Both the position numbers and the translations under genes were made by a program. A stretch of DNA of 64,000 nucleotides from Propioniciclava soli (GTDB lineage: Bacteria; Actinomycetota; Actinomycetes; Propionibacteriales; Propionibacteriaceae), in NCBI RefSeq assembly GCF_014858005.1, contig NZ_JACYOT010000020.1:1-64000 (forward strand). The letters run 5' to 3'. Below the pieces are notes generated by a model. It searched no databases. It was not told where the DNA came from and saw only the letters and a list, made by a program, of their open reading frames with translations. Positions 32,825 to 41,496 of this stretch are shown here, one piece after another (the stretch's first letter is position 1; each line of letters starts with the position of its first letter).

Positions 32825-33504
32825 CACGGGGTGCGGACGAACAGCATGTGCGCGACCGCCGGGTCAACGGCCACGCGCTCCGCCGCGGTCAACCGGAGCC
32901 GCTGGGGCGTCCGCTCCACCCCCAGGGTGGTGCCGGGGCGCACGCCCGCCTCGGCCAGGACGGCGATCAACTCGGGGTCGGCCTGCGCGGCCTCGGTGAG
33001 GCGGGCCACGACGACCTCCACCGCCCCCGACGGGGGCAGGACGTCGGCGAGCAGCACCACGCCGCCCTCGGCCGGCGCCGGGGGCAGCCCCACGGCGTGG
33101 CGGGCGGGGATGGGGTTGCCGAACGGGGACTCCCCCGGGTCGTCCAGCAGCGCGACCAGCCGATCCTCCACCGCGTCGCTGATGACGTGCTCCCACCGGC
33201 AGGCCTCGTCGTGGACGAGTTCGTAGTCGAGCCCGATGACGCGGGTGAGCAGCACCTCGGCGAGCCGGTGCTTGCGCATCACGCTGGTCGCGCGCCGGCG
33301 TCCGAGCTCGGTGAGCTGGATGTGGCGGTCTTCTGCCACGACGAGCAGGCCGTCGCGCTCCATGCGCTGCACGGTCTGCGAGACGGTGGGCCCACTCTGC
33401 GACAGCCGCTCGGCGATGCGCGCCCGCAGGGGCGGGACGCCCTCCTCCTCGAGCTCGTACACGGTGCGCAGGTACATCTCGGTCGTGTCGATCAGGTCGC
33501 TCAC
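32824..33504 (-). CDS. dtxR: DtxR/IdeR-type iron-dependent repressor
   Basis: With GTG 33504 the protein has 226 residues, the DtxR length, and the metal ligands fall on the DtxR numbering: Met10, His79, Glu83, His98, Cys102, Glu105 and His106 (DEACRWEH). Cys102 indicates iron (DtxR/IdeR) rather than the manganese type MntR. The HTH is ARIAERLSQSGPTVSQTVQR, and a FeoA/SH3-like C-terminal domain follows (about residues 150-226). It represses iron uptake genes when Fe2+ is bound. It is co-translated with the downstream methyltransferase. Confidence 0.92.
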   Translation of the reverse strand: MSDLIDTTEMYLRTVYELEEEGVPPLRARIAERLSQSGPTVSQTVQRMERDGLLVVAEDRHIQLTELGRRRATSVMRKHRLAEVLLTRVIGLDYELVHDEACRWEHVISDAVEDRLVALLDDPGESPFGNPIPARHAVGLPPAPAEGGVVLLADVLPPSGAVEVVVARLTEAAQADPELIAVLAEAGVRPGTTLGVERTPQRLRLTAAERVAVDPAVAHMLFVRTP

Positions 33505-33590
33505 CCCGGCGCTCCTTCCCTCGGTCGGGCCCCAGCCTACGGCCAACCAGCCCGCCCCCGTGATCGCCCAGGCGGCCGGTCGTGCCGGGG

Positions 33591-34577
33591 TCACCGCCGC
33601 AGCAGCACCACCATGGCCGCCACAGCGCTCACGGCCAGGGCCGCCACGATCGCCGTGGTGGTGCCGGTCTGGGCGAAGGTGCGGGTGCTCTCTGCCTCGG
33701 TCTCCCCGTCGGTGGACGCGGCGGGCGCGGGCGGCTCGCGGGTGGGCTCGGCGGTCGGATCGGCCGGCGCGGGGCCCGGGACGTCGGTGGCGACGAGGGC
33801 GGTGTCGTCCGCCAGCCCGGTGAGGACGCGGCCGGACGAGACCGTCTCGGTCACGGCGTGACCGCTCTGCTCCCCCTCGATGCCCGCCCGGCCCAGTTCC
33901 GTCCAGGACGCCGGGTCGAGGGCGACCAGCTCGGTCGCCGTGCGAAGCACGACGCGGCCGTCGACGAGGGCCGTGGCGTCGGTGACGTCGGCGGGGGCGT
34001 CCGCCACCCGCGTGAGCCCGGCGGTCTGGCCCGCGGCTGCGCCCTCGTCGGCGAGATAGACGCCGGGGGCGTCACCCTGGGTGACGACGCCGATGCGGTG
34101 GTTCGCGTCCACGAAGAGGGCCGCGGCGTCGTGGGCGCCGTCGGGGTAGGCCAGGGTGAGCGCGGCCGCGTGGTTGATCTCGGTGCCGGGCCAGGGCTCG
34201 GTGACCCGGTAGACCACCACCTCCCCGCGGCTGCCGCCGATGTCGCCGACGTAGGCCTCGCCGTCGACGAACGCGAGGGCCTGGCCGTCCACCAACCGGT
34301 CGCGGGCGCTCATCGTGCCCTCGGCCTGCCCGTCGCCGGTGAACGCGTGCAGGCGCAGCGTGCCGGACTCCTCGGAGAGCACCCAGAACCGGTTGCGGGC
34401 GTGGTCGGTCGCCAGGCCGAGGGGGGCGTCGGCGTCGGTCAGGGTGATCGTCGGCTCCGCCGCGGCGGGCGGCGTGGCGCCCGGCACGGCCAGCCCCACC
34501 AGCGCGAGCGCGGCGACGGCCGCAGCGAGTCGCGCGCGGCGGGGGCAGCGGTCGTGGTGGGAGGGGTCGCGGGTCAC
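33591..34577 (-). CDS. secreted beta-propeller-like protein with C-terminal anchor
   Basis: The 328-residue protein has an N-terminal signal peptide (RLAAAVAALALVGLAVPG, cleavage near AAA-EP). A repeat-rich beta-propeller-like body follows (FWVLSEESGTLRLHAF; GEAYVGDIGGSRGEVVVY). After a Pro/Thr/Glu-rich stalk (about residues 268-300) it ends with FAQTG, a hydrophobic helix and RR, a variant of the LPxTG/LAxTG sortase signal. It is therefore probably displayed on the cell surface. The function is unknown. A 30-codon membrane-protein gene lies 9 bases upstream. Confidence 0.75.
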   Translation of the reverse strand: MTRDPSHHDRCPRRARLAAAVAALALVGLAVPGATPPAAAEPTITLTDADAPLGLATDHARNRFWVLSEESGTLRLHAFTGDGQAEGTMSARDRLVDGQALAFVDGEAYVGDIGGSRGEVVVYRVTEPWPGTEINHAAALTLAYPDGAHDAAALFVDANHRIGVVTQGDAPGVYLADEGAAAGQTAGLTRVADAPADVTDATALVDGRVVLRTATELVALDPASWTELGRAGIEGEQSGHAVTETVSSGRVLTGLADDTALVATDVPGPAPADPTAEPTREPPAPAASTDGETEAESTRTFAQTGTTTAIVAALAVSAVAAMVVLLRR

Positions 34578-34586
34578 GGGGTGAGC

Positions 34587-34679
34587 CTACTGCTGCTGGA
34601 GCAACGCGCCGATGCACACGATGAGGAGCAACGCCACCAGCGCGGACGTGACGATGACGTTCCGGGTGCGCTGCCTCAC
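34587..34679 (-). CDS. 30-residue single-helix membrane protein
   Basis: A GTG (34679) to TAG (34589-34587) frame encodes 30 residues: a basic start (RQRTRN), one hydrophobic helix (VIVTSALVALLLIVCIGALL) and QQQ at the end. It precedes the surface-protein gene by 9 bases on the same strand. The charge pattern and uninterrupted helix make it look like a real small membrane protein rather than chance, but there is no homology evidence. Confidence 0.5.
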   Translation of the reverse strand: MRQRTRNVIVTSALVALLLIVCIGALLQQQ

Positions 34680-34754
34680 CCCGCCAGCCTACGCGGCGCG
34701 GCGGCGTCCGGGGCGAGGGGGCGTCGTCGCGCCGGCTGCGCGTAGGCTCGCGAT

Positions 34755-35225
34755 GTGGCGACGGTGACGACCTGGTCGGTGGATCTCGACGACGTCCTCG
34801 CGCTGTTCTCCGGCTCGGACGCCGTCGCCGCCACCCTGCTCGGGCTCGCGGCGGCCGCGTGGCCGCCACCGCCGAAGCCGGCCCACGTCGGCAACCTCGA
34901 CCGGCTCGGGCCGTTCAGCCGCGACCCCGTGGGCGGCGCGCCCGTCGTCCGCCCGGGCGTCCCGACCCGCGGCGATGTCACCGACCTCGTCCACCGCCGC
35001 CCGATCGCCCCCGGACGCGTCAGCGCCGCGTGGGCGCTGGTCGAGCTGTGGCTGGACCATGTGGGCACGGCCCACGCCGTGCGCGAGGCGACGGACGCCG
35101 ACGACGGGCCGGGGGGTGGGCTGGGCGAGCCGGTGGAACTGCCGCTGCCGCCGCTGGCGGGTCAGCAGGTTGGGTACGCCGACGGCGTCCTGACGATCCG
35201 GCGGCTCAGCCGATCGCCGCGTTGA
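34755..35225 (+). CDS. hypothetical protein
   Basis: The 156-residue frame starts at GTG 34755 and is rich in Pro, Ala and Gly. It has a short helix-forming front (WSVDLDDVLALFSGSDAVAA) and a middle part with LVELWLDHVGTAHAVREATD; no motif is recognised. Its 3' end overlaps the last 20 bases of the convergent purine-permease gene. There is no strand competitor with better coding features in this stretch, which supports it as a gene, but no family can be named. Confidence 0.5.
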   Translation: MATVTTWSVDLDDVLALFSGSDAVAATLLGLAAAAWPPPPKPAHVGNLDRLGPFSRDPVGGAPVVRPGVPTRGDVTDLVHRRPIAPGRVSAAWALVELWLDHVGTAHAVREATDADDGPGGGLGEPVELPLPPLAGQQVGYADGVLTIRRLSRSPR

Positions 35226-36705
35226 CGAGCCCCTGGGCGAAGTAGAGGACGAACGCGGCGGCGACCACCCACAGCAGCGGGTGCACCTGGGAGGCCCGGC
35301 CGCGCACGACCTTGATGAGCACGTACACGATGAAGCCCGCGCCGATGCCCACCGTGATCGAGTAGGTGAAGGGCATCAGGACCAGCGTGAGGAAGGCGGG
35401 AATGCCCTCGTCCGGGTTCTCCCAGTCGACGTGGACGACCTGGCTCATCATGAGGAAGCCGACGAACACCAGCACCGGCGCGGCCGCCTCGGAGGGCACC
35501 ATGTTGACCAGGGGCGTCAGGAACATGGCGACCAGGAAGGCGAGGCCGGTGACGACGGACGCCAGCCCCGTCCGGGCCCCCTCACCGACGCCGGCGGCCG
35601 ACTCGATGTAGGACGTGTTGGACGACACCGACCCGAGTCCGCCCGCGACGGCGCCGAGGGAGTCGACCAGCATGATCTCGCGCGTGCGGGGCGGGTTGCC
35701 GTCCGCGTCGAGCAGACCCCCCTCGGCCCCGACGGCGACGATCGTGCCCATCGTGTCGAAGAAGTCGGCCAGCAGCAGCGCGAACACCGTCATCAGCATG
35801 GCGATGACCACCGTGGGGCCGCCGGCGAAGGCGCCGAGAAGGTCGACCCGGCCGAGCAGCGACAGATCCGGCAGCCGGAACAACCCCTCGGCGGGCACGG
35901 CCGGCACGTTCAGCGCCCAGCCGAACGTGTTGCCCTCGACCGCCGACGAGCCCACGGTGCGGAGGGCCTCGATCACCACCGCCACGACCGTCATGACGAC
36001 GATCGTGATCAGCATCGCGCCCCGCACGCGGTTGACGTACAGCACGATCAGCAGCAGCAGGCCGGTCACGAAGACGGCGACGGGCCACCCCATGAGCTGG
36101 CCGGTGGCGCCGAGCTGCAGCGGCGTGCCGCCGCCCCCGGTCACCACGCGGGCGTCCGCCAGCCCGACGAGGGTGATGAACAGGCCGATGCCGACGCTGA
36201 TGCCGATGCGCAGGGCGCGCGGCACGGCGCGGAACACCGCCTCGCGGAAGCCGGTGAACACCAGGATCGTGATGAGCAGGCCCTCCCACACGATCAGCCC
36301 CATGGCCTGGGGCCAGGTCACGCGGGGGGCGACCACGTAGGCGAGCATCGCGTTCAGGCCCAGGCCGGTGGCCAGACCGAGCGGGAAGCGGGCCACGACG
36401 CCCATGAGCGCGGTCATCACGGCGGCGATCAGCGCCGTCGCGGCCGCCACCGCCCCGATCGACGCGCCCACGTTGGCGTCGATCACGGTGCCGGCGGCGT
36501 CCAGCATCGGCTGACCGGTGATGAGGTTGCCGTTGACGTCAGCGGTCGTCCCGATGATCAGCGGGTTGAGGGCAATGATGTAGGCCATCGTGAAGAACGT
36601 CACGAGGCCACCGCGCACCTCGCGCGCGACGGTCGAACCGCGGTGGGAGATCTCGAACCACCGGTCCAACCCGGAGGACGGTGGCGTGACAGTGGAGGTC
36701 GACAT
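35206..36705 (-). CDS. NCS2/AzgA-type purine permease
   Basis: The 499-residue membrane protein has about 12 hydrophobic helices. The AzgA-type start EVRGGLVTFFTMAYIIALNP, the repeats GLGLNAMLAY and FTGFREAVF, and LLADFFDTMGTIVAVG in the middle are present. It probably imports hypoxanthine, guanine or adenine. The start is ATG 36705 (MSTSTVTPP); the longer frame upstream belongs to other sequence. No guanine riboswitch is recognisable in the 92 bases upstream. Confidence 0.9.
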   Translation of the reverse strand: MSTSTVTPPSSGLDRWFEISHRGSTVAREVRGGLVTFFTMAYIIALNPLIIGTTADVNGNLITGQPMLDAAGTVIDANVGASIGAVAAATALIAAVMTALMGVVARFPLGLATGLGLNAMLAYVVAPRVTWPQAMGLIVWEGLLITILVFTGFREAVFRAVPRALRIGISVGIGLFITLVGLADARVVTGGGGTPLQLGATGQLMGWPVAVFVTGLLLLIVLYVNRVRGAMLITIVVMTVVAVVIEALRTVGSSAVEGNTFGWALNVPAVPAEGLFRLPDLSLLGRVDLLGAFAGGPTVVIAMLMTVFALLLADFFDTMGTIVAVGAEGGLLDADGNPPRTREIMLVDSLGAVAGGLGSVSSNTSYIESAAGVGEGARTGLASVVTGLAFLVAMFLTPLVNMVPSEAAAPVLVFVGFLMMSQVVHVDWENPDEGIPAFLTLVLMPFTYSITVGIGAGFIVYVLIKVVRGRASQVHPLLWVVAAAFVLYFAQGLVNAAIG

Positions 36706-36797
36706 GGGCGGGACTGTAGGGCCGCCACGGTCGCGCACCCGCCCGTGTCCACCCACCGTACGCCGCGCACGCGGGACGCCGGATGTGCCTGCGGGCG

Positions 36798-37571
36798 TCA
36801 GTCGAAGAGGAGCTCCTCGGTCGTCACCGTGTCCCACACCGGACGCGGGAGGTCGACTCCGCGCTCGGGCTCGACGGCGTCGCTGTGGGCGCCGCAGCCG
36901 TGATCGACGGACACGACCTGGGCGTCGGACGGCGAGAACCCGTTGGCGCACGCCCCGAACTGGCGGCCGAGGCTGCCGGAGAGCCGCACGAAGTAGGCGC
37001 AGGTCTGGCACGGCCCCGGGGCCTGCTTGGTCATCGGGTTGTGCGGGCCGCCGTCGCCGTCGATCCACCGGTCGGCGGCCTCGTCGCGGCCGTACCCGCT
37101 CATCACCCGCTCGCGGCCGAGTCCCAGCTCCGCCACCACCGCGCGGGTCTGCTGCCACTCGGCCGGATCGGCCTCGCGGGCCGCGTCACCGCCGGTGAAG
37201 CCGGCCTCCAGGCGCGGGTCGTCGTCGGCGGTCGGCCGCATGATGCCGGGCGTGACGTCGCCCGCCTCGACGCGCTCGGCCCACGGCACCCACGCCGGGG
37301 CCACCAGGGCGCCGTCACCGGGGAGGAGACAGATCTCGCTCACGGTGACCACGCGCGCCCGGGCGGCGCGCACCACGGTGACGGCCCACTGCCACCCGGT
37401 GTACCCGGGGTGCTCGGAGGCGAAGAGGTGGGTGGCCACGCGGGAATCCTCGGCGCGGACGCCGAGGTGCTCCCCCACCGCGATGACGCCCGCCTGGGCG
37501 ATCGCGGCCTCGCGGGCCAGGTCGACGGCCTCGACGCAGGCGGCGTCCAGCTCCAGGGCACGTACCGGCAT
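36798..37571 (-). CDS. DUF3027 family protein
   Basis: The 257-residue protein has the family features EHPGYTGWQWAVTVVRAA, VTVSEICLLPGDGALVAP and PCQTCAYFVRLSGSLG ... ACANGF. The last includes conserved cysteines that may bind a metal. DUF3027 proteins are actinobacterial and of unknown function. The gene follows the cold-shock protein gene by 3 bases, a conserved actinobacterial pair. Confidence 0.88.
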   Translation of the reverse strand: MPVRALELDAACVEAVDLAREAAIAQAGVIAVGEHLGVRAEDSRVATHLFASEHPGYTGWQWAVTVVRAARARVVTVSEICLLPGDGALVAPAWVPWAERVEAGDVTPGIMRPTADDDPRLEAGFTGGDAAREADPAEWQQTRAVVAELGLGRERVMSGYGRDEAADRWIDGDGGPHNPMTKQAPGPCQTCAYFVRLSGSLGRQFGACANGFSPSDAQVVSVDHGCGAHSDAVEPERGVDLPRPVWDTVTTEELLFD

Positions 37572-37574
37572 GGC

Positions 37575-37961
37575 TCAGAGCTCCAGCTCGGCGGCGACGG
37601 CGCGCAGCACCTGGGCGGTCTTCTCGGCGTGCCGGGCGTCGGGGTGGCGGCCGTGGCGGTAGCCGTTGCCGATGCCGTCGAGCATCTTGATCAGGTCCTC
37701 CACGATGACGGCCATGTCCTCCGGCTTCTTGCGCGTGGCCTTCGACAGGGACGCGGGCGCGTCCAGCAGACGCACCGAGAGCGCCTGCGGGCCCCGCTTG
37801 CCGTCCACGACCCCGAACTCCACCTTCTGGCCGCGCTTGAGGGTGGTCACTCCCTCGGGCAGCGCGGTGGTGCGGACGTAGACGTCGTCGCCCCCCTCGT
37901 CGCTGGAGAGGAAGCCAAAGCCCTTCTCGGCGTCGAAGTAACGCACGCGGCCTGTCGGCAT
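37575..37961 (-). CDS. cold-shock domain protein with C-terminal extension
   Basis: The first 65 of 128 residues form a cold-shock domain with RNP1 KGFGFLSSD and RNP2 DVYVRTTAL, binding single-stranded RNA or DNA. The extension (ATRKKPEDMAVIVEDLIKML, then HAEKTAQVLRAVAAELE) is helical and typical of the longer actinobacterial type. It starts at ATG 37961 and is followed after 3 bases by the DUF3027 gene. Confidence 0.92.
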   Translation of the reverse strand: MPTGRVRYFDAEKGFGFLSSDEGGDDVYVRTTALPEGVTTLKRGQKVEFGVVDGKRGPQALSVRLLDAPASLSKATRKKPEDMAVIVEDLIKMLDGIGNGYRHGRHPDARHAEKTAQVLRAVAAELEL

Positions 37962-38022
37962 GGTCAGAACTCCTGGATCGGTCTCGATGGCGCCCCAAGC
38001 CTACCGGGTTAGCATGGGAACC

Positions 38023-38973
38023 ATGGCCAGCTGGACCGACGGACCCGAGTACGCCCCCCTGGCGCGGCCCGAGGTGTTCGTCGCGCCGGACGCCGCCCCG
38101 CTCCCCACCGAGCCCCCACCCCCCGCGTCTCCCAGCGAGCCCGACCTGCGCCCGACGCCCGGTTTCACCGCGGACGCCGCAGGCGTCGCCCTGGCGTCCC
38201 TCGCCCCGCCCGCGCCGCCCAAGCGCGACCCCCGCGAGCCGTTCGACGTGGTCAGCACGCCCGTGACGTCCTGGGCGCCCCCCACGTCGTTCGATGCCGC
38301 CCCGCCCGATGGTGTTCCACCCGGCGCCGTCCCACCCAGTGCCCTTCCACCCGGTGTTGTTCCACCCGGTGTCCTTCCACCCGGTGCACCCGTCGACGGC
38401 CCGCCCCCGGGGCTGCCGCACGCGCCGACCCCCTCGGCGTGGGGTGCGGCACACGCGTCCACCACGGGTCCCCACCCCGGGGCGGTACGGACGCCGCACC
38501 AGCCCTTCCCGGCCGCCGCGCCACAGCCGACCCAGCACCTGCCCGGGCCGTCCTCGACGTGGCTGCCGCCCCACGCCCCGGCGCCCTGGGAGCCCCCACC
38601 CGGCCCACCGGCGCTGCGCCCGGTGACGCTGGCCGACATGGCGCGGGCCGTGACCCCCGGCGTCCTGATCTGCCTCGTCGTGGGCGGCCTGGTGCCGGTG
38701 CTGGCGCTGCCGCTCTACGTCGTCGCGTCGGTGCTGGCTCAGCGCATCGACCACCGCCGGGAGCGCATCGCCCGGGCGTTCAGCATCGGGGTGTTCCTGA
38801 TCTTGGCCGCAGGTCTCGTCAGCACCCTGCTGGCCTACGGGTCGTGGGACCCGTTCCGTTGGTACGACGCGATCCTGGGCTGGGCCGGGTTGGCGTGCTG
38901 GGTGATGGTTGCGTTCACGCTGTTGACCGTCGGCGACGCCCTGCGCCGGGGTGAGCGGCCAGACCCGCGGTGA
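38023..38973 (+). CDS. proline-rich membrane protein
   Basis: The 316-residue protein has a 190-residue Pro/Ala-rich cytoplasmic or exposed region with a five-residue repeat (GVPPG, AVPPS, ALPPG, VVPPG, VLPPG). Three hydrophobic helices follow at about residues 213-310 (GVLICLVVGGLVPVLALPLY, AFSIGVFLILAAGLVSTLLA, LGWAGLACWVMVAFTLLTV). ATG 38023 is chosen; ATG 38014 lies just before. It overlaps the Nudix gene by 4 bases (GTGA at 38970). The family is not recognised. Confidence 0.75.
   Translation: MASWTDGPEYAPLARPEVFVAPDAAPLPTEPPPPASPSEPDLRPTPGFTADAAGVALASLAPPAPPKRDPREPFDVVSTPVTSWAPPTSFDAAPPDGVPPGAVPPSALPPGVVPPGVLPPGAPVDGPPPGLPHAPTPSAWGAAHASTTGPHPGAVRTPHQPFPAAAPQPTQHLPGPSSTWLPPHAPAPWEPPPGPPALRPVTLADMARAVTPGVLICLVVGGLVPVLALPLYVVASVLAQRIDHRRERIARAFSIGVFLILAAGLVSTLLAYGSWDPFRWYDAILGWAGLACWVMVAFTLLTVGDALRRGERPDPR
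38323..38390 (+). repeat. 15-bp minisatellite coding for proline-rich repeat
   Basis: Units of about 15 bp containing TCCACCCGGTG recur in tandem (CCACCCGGTGTTGT and CCACCCGGTGTCCT among them) and code for the GVPPG-type pentapeptides of the membrane protein at 38023. Copy number may vary by slippage. Confidence 0.7.
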
Positions 38974-39533
38974 GCGAGCCCTTCCGCACCCGCACGTTCG
39001 TCCCGACCGCACCCCAGGACCGGCCGCGTCGGACGCGGCGAGGTGTCCGCGTGGTCGTCACCGACGGCGAGGCGGTGCTCCTGTTCGCCGACACCGACCC
39101 GGGGCTGCCCGGCTCGCGCTGGTGGACGACGCCGGGGGGCGGGCTCGACCCGGGTGAGACCGAGCGGGACGCGGCCGTCCGCGAGCTGGCCGAGGAGACG
39201 GGCCTGGGCGTGCGGGCCGACGATCTCGTCGGCCCGGTGATGCGCCGCGTGGCCGTCCACGGGTACTCCGACCAGATCTGCGCGCAGACCGAGTCGTTCT
39301 ACGTCCTCACCACCGACCGGTTCACGGTCGACACGGCCGGGCACACCGCCGACGAACAACTGACCCTGGCCGGCCACGCCTGGGTGCCGCTGGCCGGGCT
39401 GGCCGACCTGACCGACCCCGTGTGGCCCGCCGTGCTTCCCGAGCTCATCGCACGGGCGGCCGACCCCACCCGGGTCGGCGACATGCCGGTGTGGGACATG
39501 GGCGAGGTCGAGGAGTCCACCGTCCCGGTGTGA
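38970..39533 (+). CDS. Nudix hydrolase
   Basis: The 187-residue protein carries the Nudix box in GGLDPGETERDAAVRELAEE followed by TGL, matching GX5EX7REUXEEXGU. It hydrolyses a nucleoside diphosphate linked to another moiety; the substrate cannot be told from sequence. It starts at GTG 38970 overlapping the membrane-protein gene, so the two are coupled. The C-terminal about 30 residues contain an acidic tail. Confidence 0.9.
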   Translation: MSEPFRTRTFVPTAPQDRPRRTRRGVRVVVTDGEAVLLFADTDPGLPGSRWWTTPGGGLDPGETERDAAVRELAEETGLGVRADDLVGPVMRRVAVHGYSDQICAQTESFYVLTTDRFTVDTAGHTADEQLTLAGHAWVPLAGLADLTDPVWPAVLPELIARAADPTRVGDMPVWDMGEVEESTVPV

Positions 39534-39612
39534 AACCGGCTCCCCTGGTCCGGGCCATCCTGCCGGGAGTGGCGGAGTACCCTTGTCGGGCCCGAGTGAA
39601 AGGACCTTCCCC

Positions 39613-40575
39613 ATGGCACACGCCGCGTCCGCCCAACCGCTCCCGGCGACCCCGGTGGGCGGGGCGTTCCTGCTGCGGTTCCTGTACCTGTCGCTCGCCA
39701 CCGCGGTCGCCACCGTGGTCATCAAGGGCGTGGCGGCGCTGCTGACCGGCTCGGTGGGCCTGCTGTCCGATGCGCTGGAGTCGACGGTGAACCTGGTCGC
39801 AGCGGCCGTCGCCATCTGGGCGCTGCGGCTCTCGGACAAACCCGCCGACCACAACCACGACTTCGGCCACGGCAAGGCCGAATACATGAGCGCTCTGGTC
39901 GAGGGGGCGCTGATCTTCGTCGCTGCGGCCGCCATCATCGCCACCGCCATCGGCCGCTTCATCGACCCCCAACCGGTGGAATCCCTCGGCATCGGCCTGC
40001 TGCTGTCGCTGGGCGCCTCGGTGCTGAACCTCGTGGTGGGGCTCGTGCTGGTGCGCCAGGGCAAGGCCCATCGCTCCCTCACCCTTGAGGCGGACGGGCA
40101 CCACCTGCTCACCGACGTGTGGACGTCGGTCGGCGTCCTCGTGGGGATGGGGCTGCTGCTGCTGACCGGTTGGCACTGGGTGGATCCTCTCGTCGCGCTC
40201 GTCGTCGGGCTCAACATCCTGCTCACCGGATCACGCCTGCTGCGTCGCTCCACGGTGGGGCTGTTGGACGCCGCCCTCCCCGCCGAGGAGGTGGCGATCA
40301 TCCGCACCAGCCTCGACGAGGCGATGGCCGACGACCCCCGCGTCATCGTCACCGAGCTGCTCACCCGCGAGTCGGGACGCCAGCGCTTCGTGCAGGTGAC
40401 CGCGGTCGTGCCCGGTCACTGGACCGTGCAGCGCAGCCACGACCTCGCCGACGAGATCGAGCTGGCCGTCGCCCGCGCCCTGCCCGAGACGGTCACCGTG
40501 GTCCACCTGGAACCCGGGCCGTCCGACCTGCCGACTGCAGCCGGGCCGACCGATCCGGATCACCCGAGCATCTGA
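39613..40575 (+). CDS. cation diffusion facilitator (CDF) transporter
   Basis: The 320-residue protein has six hydrophobic helices and the metal-site motifs in helix 2 (LLSDALESTVNL) and helix 5 (HHLLTDVWTSVG), plus HNHDFGHGKAEY in the first loop. A cytoplasmic C-terminal domain is present (about residues 215-305). It exports divalent metals such as Zn2+, Fe2+ or Mn2+ by proton exchange. It starts at ATG 39613. It converges with cutC, with two bases between the stops. Confidence 0.9.
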   Translation: MAHAASAQPLPATPVGGAFLLRFLYLSLATAVATVVIKGVAALLTGSVGLLSDALESTVNLVAAAVAIWALRLSDKPADHNHDFGHGKAEYMSALVEGALIFVAAAAIIATAIGRFIDPQPVESLGIGLLLSLGASVLNLVVGLVLVRQGKAHRSLTLEADGHHLLTDVWTSVGVLVGMGLLLLTGWHWVDPLVALVVGLNILLTGSRLLRRSTVGLLDAALPAEEVAIIRTSLDEAMADDPRVIVTELLTRESGRQRFVQVTAVVPGHWTVQRSHDLADEIELAVARALPETVTVVHLEPGPSDLPTAAGPTDPDHPSI

Positions 40576-40577
40576 GA

Positions 40578-41279
40578 TCAGCGGGCGTGGGTGACCTCGG
40601 TGTCGATGAGCCGACGCCAAGACCCGACGAGCGCCTCGTCGGCCCACGCCTTGCGGGAACCGCCGGGGCGCACCTGGTCGTCCACGTGGAACTGCCGGAC
40701 GCCCGCGCGCGCCAGCCAGGGCACATGGTCGGGGTGGAGGTCGCCGTCGGCGACGACGAGGGCGGCCACGGCGGCGTCCGCCGAGGCGCGCCGGACGAGG
40801 TCGTCCAAGCCGTGTTCCAGCGAGCGGGCCGAGCCCGCCGTGCGCACCGAGTCGAGCCCGGGGAGGCGGCGCAGGACGTCCCAGGCGTCGTCGGTGGACA
40901 AGCAGGAGTCGACGGCGCGAGAGAAGGTCCAGGGGCCCGGGGTGTCCTCGAGCAGGGTGCCGAGCACCTCGACGTCGACCTCCCCGAGCCCGTTGACGAA
41001 GCCGAGCACGAAGCCGTCGGCGCCGGCGTCCCGGTAGGCGGAGATCAGCCCGCGCAGCCGGACGGCCTCGCCGCCGTCGGTCGAGAACCCCTCCCGCAGC
41101 CGGAGGACGGGGCGCACCGGCAGCGTCGTCCGCGACCGCACCGCGGCCATCTCGCGCGGCTCGGGCGATAGTGCCTCCTCGCCGTCGAGGGTCACCAGCT
41201 CCAGCCGGTCGGCCCCGCCCGCCTCGGCCGGGGCGGCGTCGTGGGCGCCCAGGATCCGCACCTCCAGCAGCCCGCTCAT
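40578..41279 (-). CDS. cutC: copper homeostasis protein CutC
   Basis: The 233-residue TIM-barrel protein shows the CutC features GADRLELVTL, PVRPVLRLREG and GADGFVLGFVN, and ends in the barrel part VRQFHVDDQVRPGG. CutC was named for copper tolerance, but its biochemical role is unsettled. ATG 41279 is chosen; ATG 41288 lies just upstream. Its promoter side contains the repeat locus at 41321-41480. Confidence 0.85.
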   Translation of the reverse strand: MSGLLEVRILGAHDAAPAEAGGADRLELVTLDGEEALSPEPREMAAVRSRTTLPVRPVLRLREGFSTDGGEAVRLRGLISAYRDAGADGFVLGFVNGLGEVDVEVLGTLLEDTPGPWTFSRAVDSCLSTDDAWDVLRRLPGLDSVRTAGSARSLEHGLDDLVRRASADAAVAALVVADGDLHPDHVPWLARAGVRQFHVDDQVRPGGSRKAWADEALVGSWRRLIDTEVTHAR

Positions 41280-41320
41280 GGGCCCCATGATGTCAGGTGG
41301 CACGGCCCGGGGGTGCGCGG

Positions 41321-41480
41321 CACACGTGGCGCACTCCGGCGACACCTGGCGCGGCGAGCGATCACGTGGCTCAGTGGAGCTCACGTGGCGGGCCTTCGGC
41401 GGGCCGCCACGTGAGCTGCGCTGCGCCACGTGGAGTCCCCGTGCGCCACGTGGGTTCAAGCTGCGCCACGTGCGACTCAA
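41321..41480. repeat. inverted array of about 20-bp CACGTG-type units, locus 2
   Basis: Left units have CACGTGGCGCA, CACCTGGCGCG and CACGTGG at 41323, 41343 and 41363, then CACGTGG at 41382 (19-bp step). Right units have CCACGTG at 41407, 41426, 41446 and 41466. The core 41382-41413 is 32 bp, the same length and layout as at 16401-16432: CACGT, GGGCC at core positions 9-13 and 20-24, CCACGTG at the end, followed by AGCTGC in both. It lies between the groEL 3' end and the cutC start. The palindrome at 41497 follows after about 20 bp. Confidence 0.85.
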
Positions 41481-41496
41481 GCGCTCCCCGGGGGCG

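Noticed and set aside
34755-35245. Alternative plus-strand frame at 34859-35245
   Set aside because: Arginine-rich composition marks it as a shadow of the frame at 34755-35225.
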